Assembly (NCBI GenBank): GCA_964493955.1
Contig: CAZBPZ010000014.1
Location: 1 to 26,935 of the forward strand
Origin: CAZBPZ01 sp964493955
GTDB taxonomy: Bacteria; Chloroflexota; Dehalococcoidia; Dehalococcoidales; Fen-1064
Reading direction: 5' to 3'
Length of the DNA: 26,935 nt
Both the position numbers and the translations under genes were made by a program. Position 1 is the stretch's first letter. The number at the start of each line of letters is the position of its first letter. Under the pieces are notes generated by a model. The model did not search any database. It saw nothing but the letters and a program-made list of their open reading frames with translations, and had not been told where the DNA came from. Shown piece by piece: positions 13,803 through 20,922 of the stretch.

Positions 13803-16063
13803 TGGAGGACAGGGCGGACACCGGGAACAAGCGCCGCTACCGGCGTGCCTGGCTGGCGGGCCGGATTACGGCCCCGGCGCGTGCCTTTGCCACCATCCGT
13901 GCCTATCTGGGCGGGCCGGCGGAGTGGCTCACCCTGGGACTGACGGTGGTGGCGCTCGGGATTGCGGCGTGGTCCGTCCAGTATGCCCAGTGGGTGCTGC
14001 CGCAACCCTCTTACCTGGGCATCATGGCCATGGCCGTGGCCGCCGGCTGGTTGCTATCCATGACGCGGCTGGGCCCCCGCCGGGTGATGGCACTGGTGCT
14101 GCTGGCGGGGCTCGGCCTGGCGGTCTGGCAGACGGTGGGGCTGGTGACCCCGGCCGGGGATGACTCCATGTTCCGGACCTGGTTACACCTCGTTACCGGT
14201 CTGCGCCCCAACGAGACCACCATCTACTTTGCCATGTTCCTGGTGCTGGTGACCTGGGTAATCGGCGCGGCCTCGGCCTGGTATGTCATGAAGCGCCGCA
14301 ACCCCTGGGTGGTAGCCGTGCTGGGCGCGGTGATGGTGCTGGTGAACCTGAGCAACCTGCCGCGCGAGGAGCACTTCTTCCTGCCGGTCTACCTGGTGGC
14401 GGCGGTACTGCTCGTCGGCCAGGTCAACCTGGCCCGGCAGGGGGCGCTCTTGCGCTTCTCGCGGGCGGTGGCGGTGAGGGTGACGGCGGTACTGGTAGTC
14501 ATCAGCCTGGCGGTGGTGCTGGTTGCCTGGTATGTCCCGGAGCCGCCGGTGGAACGCCTGGGTGTTTCCCTGGGCAGGACATTGCGGACTGATACCGTCC
14601 AGCGCCTCTGGTTCAACATCTTTGCCAGCGTTTACTCCAAGTGGGCCGAGCTTGACAGCCAGAAGCAGTCCCGCTTCCGGTTCTCCGACGGGCTGAGCAC
14701 CAGCTACCGGGCGCAGTTTATCATCACCGCCGAGGAGCCCGCTTACTGGCGCCTGCATCGCTACGATGTCTACCATCCCTGGGGCTGGGAGAGCAGCCAG
14801 GTGGTCCGGCTTGAGGCGGAGGCAGCCCCGGTGGACAGGCCGGCCGGGGATGGCGGCCGGGTGGTGACATTTACGGTGGAGAACAAGCTCAGGACAGACA
14901 TGCTGCTGACGCTGGGGGAGTTCGTGGCGGCCGATGTCCCGGTACGGCTGCTGGCACTGGCCGGGCCGGAGGACGAGGGCGAGGGTGCGGCCACCCCCGC
15001 CGGGGCCGGGGACATCGTGGCCGTGGTCTCCCCGCGGGTTATGGCCCCGTACGAGACCTACACCGTCACCAGCCTTGTCCGGTCGTTCACCCCGGAGGAG
15101 CTGGCTACCGCCGGCGAGGACTACCCGCCGGAGATAGTGGAGCGGTACCTCCAGCTACCGGATGACTTCCCGCTGAATATCCTCTTTGAGGCCCGGCGTG
15201 TCGTCGCGGATGCCGAAACACCTTACGACAGGGTTATGGCGGTGAAGGAGTACCTGGCAGGCTTCACCTATGACCTTGAGGCCCCGGCCCCGCCGGAGGG
15301 TGTTGACGGGGTCGAGCACTTCCTCTTTGAGTCGAAGCGGGGGGTCTGCACCTCCTTTGCCTCGGCGATGGCGGTGATGCTGCGCAGTGTGGGCGTGCCG
15401 GCCCGCATCAACACCGGTTACCTGGAAGGGGTGCCCTATGGTGAAGAGGGCCGGTGGGTGCTGCGGGTGCGTGACTACCACGCCCGCACCGAGGTCTATT
15501 TCCCCGGCTACGGCTGGGTGGAGTTTGCGGCCGTCCCCCCGCCCCTGCCCGAGGAGGAGCTTGCGGCCGAGGGCGGCGCTGAGGGCGAAGAGATAGGGCC
15601 CGAGTTTGACTTCCTGCTGGGGCTGGAACGCTCCGGTACTGGCGGGGGGGCTGGTGGGGGCGCCGCCGGTCGCGGCGGCACGCCTGACCTGCTGGTCTAT
15701 CTCGCCGTCCTGGGTGTCCCGGTGGCGCTCTACCTGCTCTTCCGGCTGGGCTACGCCTACTGGCTGGCCCGGCTGAAGCGGGTTGAAGACCCGGCCGAGG
15801 TCTTCTGGCGGATGTGCCAGCTGGCGGCACTGGGCCGGCTGGGCCCGCTGGCCTGGGAGACACCGCTGGAGTACGGCTCGCGGCTGGCGGCGGCGTTACC
15901 CTCCCGGGCACAGTCGATTGACGTCATAACCCGCTCTTACGTTGAGACACGGTACAGCCCGCGCCGGGAGCTGGGGCGGTTGCAGAAGGGGCGGATGCAG
16001 AAATCGTGGGTGGACCTCTGCCCCTACCTGGTACGGCGGCTGCTGAGTGTCCGTCGCACCTGA
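13802..16063 (+). CDS. Membrane transglutaminase-like protein (TgpA type)
   Basis: A protein of 753 residues. The N-terminal quarter has about six membrane helices, then comes an extracytoplasmic region with the transglutaminase core. A further membrane helix (about 630-655) leads to a cytoplasmic DUF4129-like tail (VFWRMCQLAALGRLG…TPLEYGSRL). The catalytic Cys is about residue 516 (GVCTSFASAMAVMLRSVG) and the His about 560 (RDYHARTEVYF). The usual third acidic residue seems absent: GWVEFAAVPP stands where relatives have GWVxFE/DPTP. ATG 13802 overlaps the DUF58 stop; GTG 13799 is an alternative. A Gly-rich linker (about 612-625) precedes the last helix. It completes the MoxR/DUF58/transglutaminase operon, suggesting peptide or protein processing at the outer membrane face (inference). 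Confidence 0.93.
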   Translation: MEDRADTGNKRRYRRAWLAGRITAPARAFATIRAYLGGPAEWLTLGLTVVALGIAAWSVQYAQWVLPQPSYLGIMAMAVAAGWLLSMTRLGPRRVMALVLLAGLGLAVWQTVGLVTPAGDDSMFRTWLHLVTGLRPNETTIYFAMFLVLVTWVIGAASAWYVMKRRNPWVVAVLGAVMVLVNLSNLPREEHFFLPVYLVAAVLLVGQVNLARQGALLRFSRAVAVRVTAVLVVISLAVVLVAWYVPEPPVERLGVSLGRTLRTDTVQRLWFNIFASVYSKWAELDSQKQSRFRFSDGLSTSYRAQFIITAEEPAYWRLHRYDVYHPWGWESSQVVRLEAEAAPVDRPAGDGGRVVTFTVENKLRTDMLLTLGEFVAADVPVRLLALAGPEDEGEGAATPAGAGDIVAVVSPRVMAPYETYTVTSLVRSFTPEELATAGEDYPPEIVERYLQLPDDFPLNILFEARRVVADAETPYDRVMAVKEYLAGFTYDLEAPAPPEGVDGVEHFLFESKRGVCTSFASAMAVMLRSVGVPARINTGYLEGVPYGEEGRWVLRVRDYHARTEVYFPGYGWVEFAAVPPPLPEEELAAEGGAEGEEIGPEFDFLLGLERSGTGGGAGGGAAGRGGTPDLLVYLAVLGVPVALYLLFRLGYAYWLARLKRVEDPAEVFWRMCQLAALGRLGPLAWETPLEYGSRLAAALPSRAQSIDVITRSYVETRYSPRRELGRLQKGRMQKSWVDLCPYLVRRLLSVRRT

Positions 16064-16086
16064 AGCGGCCGCGGCCGGGTGGCGCG

Positions 16087-16443
16087 CTACCGGACGCGGT
16101 ACACCCAGACCTGGTGGTAAACCCCGGGTTCACCACTGGGCATGGGCTTTTCGGGTACGCTGACCTCCACCAGCTTGCGGGCGGCTTCCCTGAGCATGCT
16201 TTCGGAGAGGTCCATGGCCACCAGGTTTGTGTAGCCGCGCCCGGCCAGGAGTTCTCCCGCGAGGCCGGTGCCGGCCCCGGCGTCAAGCACCCGGGCCGGT
16301 GGCGGCACGGACCGCACAAAGTGCTCCACCGCCAGCTACGGCCCCCCGTAGCCGAAGTCTTTCTCAAGGTCGGCCTCGCAGGTGGCGGCCCACCGGTCGT
16401 AGCGGGTGGCCAGCTCCTCGTTGCTCCGGCCGAGTAGGCCCAC
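16087..16443 (-). pseudogene. Decayed SAM-dependent methyltransferase gene
   Basis: From GTG 16443 the minus strand reads a typical methyltransferase N-terminus (LLGRSNEELATRYDRWAAT, then KDFGYGGP), but an in-frame TAG at 16336-16338 interrupts it. After the stop the same frame continues with the SAM-binding motif VLDAGAGTGLAGELL and NLVAMDLSESML. It then jumps from EAARK to a family-typical C-terminus (LVEVSVPEKPMPSGEP, YHQVWVYRV). Relatives have roughly 100 residues between these two segments, carrying the rest of the Rossmann fold, so there is both a nonsense mutation and a central deletion. The frame upstream of 16443 has no clear start, and the neighbouring frame reads VKEPDNKSGG, hinting at a further frameshift. 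An internal start at 16329 would give only 80 residues and no active enzyme. Confidence 0.82.
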
Positions 16444-16552
16444 CGGACTTGTTGTCTGGCTCTTTCACGCGGTATGTTTTCCCCCTGAAACTGGATGTCC
16501 CGGCGGACATGCCGCCGCCGGGATGTTCCATCGTGCCAGCCGGGGGCGGTCT

Positions 16553-16582
16553 TTGCCACCGGTTGGGGCCGGGTGGTAAAAT
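16553..16582 (+). promoter_or_regulatory. Predicted promoter of the SDR/RDD/PrsW genes
   Basis: TTGCCA (16553-16558), 18 bases, TAAAAT (16577-16582) with TGG before it as an extended -10. The start near 16589 leaves a leader of about 19 bases that includes the GGAG ribosome site. Confidence 0.72.
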
Positions 16583-16607
16583 GCCGCCATCGCCCGCGGA
16601 GAAGCCT

Positions 16608-17426
16608 ATGCAGTTGCCTGACAAGGTGGTGGTCATCACGGGTTCAACCCGCGGTATCGGCCGGGCGGTGGCCGGGGCGTGTGCCCGCGAGGGTGCCAGC
16701 GTGGTTGTCTGCTCCCGTACCGGGGAGGCGGTGGCGGAGACGGTGCAGGCCATCAGGGCGCAGGGGAGGCGTGCCTCCGGCGTGGTGGCGGATGTATCAC
16801 GGCCAGACGACGTGGAAGCCCTGGTGCGGCACGCCATTGAAGAGTGGGGCCGGGTGGATGTCTGGATAAATAACGCCGGCGTCTCCGGCGGGATGCGCCC
16901 GCTTGACCACGTGCCGGTGGAGGACATCCGCCGCCTGGTTGACATAAACCTCTACGGTACCCTCCTCGCCTGCCGGGCGGTCATTCCGCTCTTCGTGCGG
17001 CAGCGGGGAGGGGTACTCCTCAACATTTCGGGGCGGGGTGGCCGTGGTGAACCGGCCGCCTACCTGGCAACCTATGCCGCCACCAAGGCGGCGGTGACGA
17101 GCCTTACCCGGAGCCTGGCCCGCGAGTTCCGCCACGAGCCGATTTCAATCCACGCCGTCCTGCCGGGCATGGTAGCCACTGATTTCTTCCGGGATGTGGA
17201 GGTGGGCTCGTCCCTGGAGGGGGCCGCCAGCAGCCTGCCGTGGGTGCTCAAGGCCCTGGGCATGTCGCCTGAGGAGGTGGCGGCCGGGGTGGTGCGTATC
17301 GCCTCGCAGGTGCCGGGCCGGGCGACCGGTAAGGTCTATTCCCTGATGGGCCGGGGCCGCCTGCTGCGGGGCATTGCCCGGCTGGCCTGGTACCGTGCCA
17401 CCGGCCGGATAAGGGTGAAGACGTGA
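16608..17426 (+). CDS. Short-chain dehydrogenase/reductase
   Basis: A 272-residue NAD(P)-dependent oxidoreductase of the classical SDR fold. The nucleotide loop is TGSTRGIG (11-18). Asp62 is in ADV and NNAG is at 88-91. The catalytic Ser is about 141 (NISGRGG), Tyr156 and Lys160 (YAATK). An Arg at the end of strand 2 (CSRTG) favours NADP(H), as known for the family. ATG 16608 is chosen because it has GGAG six bases upstream and lies just downstream of the promoter; longer in-frame starts run through the promoter and the pseudogene. The substrate cannot be deduced. The RDD gene follows after 28 bases, so cotranscription is likely. Confidence 0.95.
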   Translation: MQLPDKVVVITGSTRGIGRAVAGACAREGASVVVCSRTGEAVAETVQAIRAQGRRASGVVADVSRPDDVEALVRHAIEEWGRVDVWINNAGVSGGMRPLDHVPVEDIRRLVDINLYGTLLACRAVIPLFVRQRGGVLLNISGRGGRGEPAAYLATYAATKAAVTSLTRSLAREFRHEPISIHAVLPGMVATDFFRDVEVGSSLEGAASSLPWVLKALGMSPEEVAAGVVRIASQVPGRATGKVYSLMGRGRLLRGIARLAWYRATGRIRVKT

Positions 17427-17454
17427 TGTCTGGAGACTGCCCCGGGGCTGGAGT

Positions 17455-18039
17455 ATGACAGGGCCGGGTGAGCCGACAGGGTTCGGGCCGGAGGAAGGGC
17501 AGGGGGTGAAGGTCTGCCCCGCCTGCCACGCGGCCAATAGACCTTCCTTCAGGTACTGCTACCGCTGCGGGGTGCGCCTGCCGGACGAGGCCCCGGCGCC
17601 GGGGAAGGTCGCTTTCAGGGCGGCCGGTTTCTGGATAAGGGTGCTGGCCTACCTGCTCGATGCCTTCCTGCTGGGGGTGGTGACGCTGGGGGTGACACTG
17701 CTGCTGAGTGGCTTTTCCGTGGCTGACCTGGTGGGGGAACCGTATTACGTGGGCTCACCTGCCTGGTGGCGTGATATGCTGGTCACCTTCGCCATTGAGG
17801 CGGCCTACTTTACGGTCTGCATCGGGGCGTGGGGACGTACCGCCGGCAAGGCGCTGCTGGGGGTGAAGGTGGTGCGGGCGGACGGCTCCCGTGTCTCGTA
17901 CCGGCGGGCACTGGGCCGGTACCTGGCGGTGTTCGTCACATGGTTCACCTTTGGCCTCGGCTTTATCGTCATCGCCCTGACACCGGACCGGCGTGCCCTG
18001 CATGACTACGCCTGCGATACCAGGGTCATCCGGGGCTGA
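17455..18039 (+). CDS. Zinc-ribbon RDD-family membrane protein
   Basis: A 194-residue protein. An N-terminal zinc ribbon has Cys21, Cys24 (VCPACHAAN) and Cys35, Cys38 (YCYRCGVRLP). An RDD domain (about 52-190) has the name-giving residues in FRAAGFWIRVLAYLLDAF, the conserved GRTAGKALLGVKVV loop and DRRALHDYACDTRVI, with three to four membrane helices. RDD proteins are membrane proteins of mostly unknown role, some linked to transport or ion exchange. ATG 17455 has a weak ribosome site. It sits between the SDR and PrsW genes at short spacing (28 and 18 bases), and PrsW also carries zinc ribbons of the same style. Confidence 0.92.
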   Translation: MTGPGEPTGFGPEEGQGVKVCPACHAANRPSFRYCYRCGVRLPDEAPAPGKVAFRAAGFWIRVLAYLLDAFLLGVVTLGVTLLLSGFSVADLVGEPYYVGSPAWWRDMLVTFAIEAAYFTVCIGAWGRTAGKALLGVKVVRADGSRVSYRRALGRYLAVFVTWFTFGLGFIVIALTPDRRALHDYACDTRVIRG

Positions 18040-18057
18040 GGCGGGGGTGTAGTCGGC

Positions 18058-18960
18058 TTGCCGGTGCTGGTCGTTTTTGTGCTTGCCCTGGCCCCGGGCC
18101 TCTTCTGGCTGTGGGTGGTCTACCGGCGCGACCGCTTCCGGCCGGAGCCGCGGGCGCTGGTGGTACGCACCTTCCTCTGGGGAATGGCGGCCGTGGTGCC
18201 GGTGGCCGTCCTTGAGGCGGCCGTCCTGCTGCTCCTGGTGCCTGACGCCCTGGGTGTGCTGATGTCGAGCCGGGCCCCGCTGGCAACGGCGGTCACTTTC
18301 GCGCTGGTGGTGGGGGTGGTGGAGGAAGCGGGCAAGTTCCTGGTGGTGCGTCGTACCGTCTATGGCTCGCCCTACTTTGACGAGCCGACCGATGGGCTGG
18401 TCTACGCCGCCGCGGCGGCGCTGGGGTTTGCCTCACTTGAGAACTTCGTTTACCTGCTTTCCTTCGGCTGGCAGGCCATCCTGGTGCGGGGGGCCGTCTC
18501 CACGGTGGCGCACGTCATTTTTGCCGGCCTCTGGGGGTACCCGCTGGCACGGCACAGGGTGCTGGGCAGCTCTGCCTTCTGGGTGTGGCTGGGCCTGGGG
18601 GCGGCCATTGCTGCCCACGGCCTGTTCGATTTCCTCATACTGGCGGAAGGGGGCTACTGGCCGCTGGTCATCCCTCTCTTTGCTGCCTGCGGGGCTGCCT
18701 TCGTGCTGATGTTCCGCCACGGGCGCCGCCATTCACCCTTCCGTGACATGGTGGCCTACCTTGAGGTGGAGTGCCCGGCCTGCGGCCAGCGGGCGCCTGG
18801 CTTTGCCAGCCATTGCCCCCATTGCGGGGCGGCCATCAGTGCGGGAAGGGAGCAGGCCGGCTACTGCAGCAAGTGCGGGGCCGGGGTGCCGGCCCGGGCC
18901 GCCTACTGCCCTGCCTGCGGCAGCCGGCTGGTGCGACAGGCTGGCCGGGGGCCTGGCTAG
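18058..18960 (+). CDS. prsW: PrsW-family intramembrane protease with C-terminal zinc ribbons
   Basis: A 300-residue protein with about eight membrane helices over residues 1-220. PrsW signatures are present: VVEEAGKF with Glu89/Glu90, the FDEPTDGLVYAAAAALGF segment leading to SLENF, His152 in STVAHVIFAGLWG, and His197 in AAHGLFDF. PrsW proteases cut membrane proteins such as anti-sigma factors. Residues 239-287 add two zinc ribbons (Cys239/242/253/256 and Cys270/273/284/287) on the cytoplasmic tail. The start is TTG 18058: the RDD stop is in the same frame just upstream with no earlier start, and GGGGGTG lies eight bases away; GTG 18064 is the alternative. The stop shares CTAG with the convergent amidohydrolase. 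No anti-sigma substrate is visible in the window. Confidence 0.92.
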   Translation: MPVLVVFVLALAPGLFWLWVVYRRDRFRPEPRALVVRTFLWGMAAVVPVAVLEAAVLLLLVPDALGVLMSSRAPLATAVTFALVVGVVEEAGKFLVVRRTVYGSPYFDEPTDGLVYAAAAALGFASLENFVYLLSFGWQAILVRGAVSTVAHVIFAGLWGYPLARHRVLGSSAFWVWLGLGAAIAAHGLFDFLILAEGGYWPLVIPLFAACGAAFVLMFRHGRRHSPFRDMVAYLEVECPACGQRAPGFASHCPHCGAAISAGREQAGYCSKCGAGVPARAAYCPACGSRLVRQAGRGPG

Positions 18961-19865
18961 AGCCGGAAGATCCGGACGGCGTTTTCGGCCAGGAGGAGCT
19001 GTTTTTCTTCCTGGCCCAGGTCCAGCTCCAGTGCTTTCTCCAGCGCTTCGGCCGGGTCAAACCAGGGGAAGTCCGAGCCGAACATCACCCGCTCCACGCC
19101 GGCCTGCCGGATGATGGCCGTGAGGCAGGCAGGCGTTATCTCGGCCCCCGGTGCGGCGTGGCTGATGATGGCCGAGCAGTCGAACACCAGGTCGGGGTAG
19201 GTGGCCGCCAGCTCCAGTGCCTCCTCTATCCAGCCCAGGCCCAGGTGTGCCATGACGATGGTGAGGCCGGGGAACGCCTGGAGCACCTCGGCGAAGTGTC
19301 GGGGCCGGGCGTACTGCTCCGGGCTGGCAAAGCGCCCCGAGTGGAAGACAATCGGCAGGCCGCGCTCGCGGGCGGCCTGGTAGATGGGCCAGAGGCGGCG
19401 GTCGTCGGGGTAGAACCACTGCGAGCCGGGGTGCAGCTTGATACCCCGTGCCCCCTGCCGCTCCACCTTGTCGGCCAGCTCGGCCCGCACCGCGGCCTCG
19501 TCCTGCAGGGGGTCCAGGTTGATGAACGGCACCAGCTGTGGATACTGGGCGGCGAGCTGGCAGGTCCAGGTGTTGCGGCGCTCCAGCCGCCCCAGCATCC
19601 GCTTGTCTATCTCTTTCAGGGCGGCCTGGCGTTCCTCGGCGGACTGGTCGGCCGGGAGCCTCTCAATGGCTGCCTTCTGCATCTCGGCCAGCGGCAGCAT
19701 GTTCACCATCACCGCCTGGCTGATGCCGGCCCTCTCCATAATCGGCAGCAGCTCCTCCACCAGGCCAGCGTAGCTGGTGCGGTCGTTGCCCTGCTTGGCC
19801 TGCAGGCCAATCTGGCGGCTCTGGTAGGTGTGGAGATGGGCATCAATAACGCGGAATGCTGGCAT
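18957..19865 (-). CDS. Amidohydrolase (TIM-barrel metal-dependent hydrolase)
   Basis: A 302-residue enzyme of the amidohydrolase-2 group (relatives include ACMSD-type decarboxylases). Metal-site residues are readable: His10 and His12 (DAHLHTY), GIKLHPGS, the His in VFHSGR, the His in VMAHLG and the Asp in FGSDFPW. The substrate is unknown; the QWFYPDDRR and TWTCQLAAQYP stretches would help a family search. ATG 19865 has GAGGAGG upstream. It follows rplY by 86 bases in the same direction and may be cotranscribed with it. The 3' end overlaps that of PrsW by four bases. Confidence 0.92.
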   Translation of the reverse strand: MPAFRVIDAHLHTYQSRQIGLQAKQGNDRTSYAGLVEELLPIMERAGISQAVMVNMLPLAEMQKAAIERLPADQSAEERQAALKEIDKRMLGRLERRNTWTCQLAAQYPQLVPFINLDPLQDEAAVRAELADKVERQGARGIKLHPGSQWFYPDDRRLWPIYQAARERGLPIVFHSGRFASPEQYARPRHFAEVLQAFPGLTIVMAHLGLGWIEEALELAATYPDLVFDCSAIISHAAPGAEITPACLTAIIRQAGVERVMFGSDFPWFDPAEALEKALELDLGQEEKQLLLAENAVRIFRL

Positions 19866-19951
19866 CCTCGGTTCCCTCCTCGGGCTCGTTGGCCCCGGCC
19901 TAAGCTCGAATGTAGCGGCGTGCCGCTCCCGCGGCTATCGTGGCGGTGCCT

Positions 19952-20629
19952 CTACTCGGTCTGTGGGGTGGTGGGGGACTGCTCTCCGGGGGTCTCGGCC
20001 GGTGCGGCGGCCCCTTCGGCTGCCTCGGCTACCTCGGCGGCTTCTTCCTCGGCGGCCTCCACTACTTCGGCGGTTGCTACTTCGATGCGGGCAATCGCCT
20101 GGTGAGGCTCGTTGAGAATGGTGATACCCTCGTCAACCCGGATATCTTCCACCCTGATGGCGGCCCCGGCCTCGGCCAGCGAGCTGATGTCCACCGGCAG
20201 GCTGGAGGGGATCTTGCCCGGCCGGGCGCGGACGGAGAGGGTGGTCAGCTCCTGGATGAGGGAGTTCTCCTTGTGCCTGAGCGCCGGTGCTTCGCCCACC
20301 AGCTCAATGGGGACATCCACCCTTACTTCCTGCTCCATCTGTACCTGGTAGAAGTCCACGTGAAGCAGGGCGCCGGTCAGGCTGGCAAACTGCACCTCGC
20401 GCACCATGACGGTGCGTGGCCGGCGTTCACCCTTCACCGAGAGACTGATGAGGCGCGATGCCCCGGCCGCCGCGAGGACACGGCGGAGCTCGCTCGTGTC
20501 GCACTCCAGGGCCAGCGAGTCGATGCCCTTCCCGAAAACGTGTACCGGTGTCTTGCCCTGGCGGCGCAGCACCTTGACCTTCTTGCCGGTGATGGTGCGT
20601 GGGCTCGCCTTTATCTCTATCTGCTCCAT
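19952..20629 (-). CDS. rplY: Ribosomal protein L25, CTC/TL5 type
   Basis: A 225-residue 5S rRNA-binding ribosomal protein. The N-terminal L25 domain (about 1-90) begins IEIKASPRTITGKKVKVLRR and includes TPVHVFGKGI and LLHVDFYQV. The C-terminal TL5/CTC beta domain (about 98-182) has VPIELVGEAP, DISSL and ITILNEP. A 40-residue acidic Ala/Glu-rich tail ends the protein, as is common in long L25 forms. ATG 20629 follows AAGGAG at nine bases. The leader contains one copy of a duplicated 27-base repeat with a possible extended -10, so expression may start there. In many genomes rplY neighbours pth; here it neighbours an amidohydrolase. Confidence 0.96.
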   Translation of the reverse strand: MEQIEIKASPRTITGKKVKVLRRQGKTPVHVFGKGIDSLALECDTSELRRVLAAAGASRLISLSVKGERRPRTVMVREVQFASLTGALLHVDFYQVQMEQEVRVDVPIELVGEAPALRHKENSLIQELTTLSVRARPGKIPSSLPVDISSLAEAGAAIRVEDIRVDEGITILNEPHQAIARIEVATAEVVEAAEEEAAEVAEAAEGAAAPAETPGEQSPTTPQTE

Positions 20630-20670
20630 GGGGTCTATCTCCTTGTGGAAACACCAGTCTGGAAGTGACG

Positions 20671-20703
20671 GCCCTATTAAAGCACAATCTGGCGTGAGTT
20701 TGT
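20671..20703 (-). repeat. Leader repeat, copy 1 (near rplY)
   Basis: One of two direct copies (27-base core 20677-20703) that differ at two positions; the other is 73 bases away. On the minus strand it holds TGCTTTAAT (20676-20684), an extended -10-like element about 47-55 bases upstream of rplY. No clear -35 is seen. Confidence 0.6.
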
Positions 20704-20744
20704 AGGTGGATACCGCTACTGGTAAGTATTATGATGCAAATCTT

Positions 20745-20776
20745 GCCCTTTAAAGCACAATCCGGCCTGAGTTTGT
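20745..20776 (-). repeat. Leader repeat, copy 2
   Basis: Second copy (core 20750-20776), with TGCTTTAAA in the place of the -10-like element. Together with copy 1 it could form tandem promoters or tandem protein-binding sites for rplY. Between the copies lies AT-rich spacer sequence. Confidence 0.6.
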
Positions 20777-20859
20777 GGGGCCACCCGGACCGGCCCCTGG
20801 GCCGGGATGGCCCTGCCTGCGGGGCGGGCAGGGCAGGCTTGAGAAGGCCCGGTAAAGAG

Positions 20860-20896
20860 AAAAAGGCGGGCCCCTTCTCCGTGTGGAGGAGGCCCG
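20860..20896 (-). terminator. Rho-independent terminator of the surface-protein operon
   Basis: On the minus strand an outer 6-bp stem (20891-20896 with 20867-20872) and an inner 4-bp stem (20885-20888 with 20877-20880) enclose a 4-base loop and are followed by CCTTTTTCTCTTT. It lies 27 bases past the stop of the 419-residue surface protein. Confidence 0.8.
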
Positions 20897-20922
20897 TGTT
20901 GTGCCGGGCAGGGGCCCTGGTG

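Noticed and set aside
16336..16338. TAG read as pyrrolysine or another recoded amino acid
   Set aside because: Several intact genes in the window end in TAG, and the same gene also has a large deletion, so decay explains it better.
16227..16607. N-terminal extension of the SDR frame
   Set aside because: The extra 127 residues run through the pseudogene and the promoter and have no SDR homology. ATG 16608 has a proper ribosome site and starts at the family's first strand.
18771..20105. 444-codon plus-strand ORF across PrsW, the amidohydrolase and rplY
   Set aside because: It overlaps three well-supported genes, and its product is a low-complexity mirror of them.
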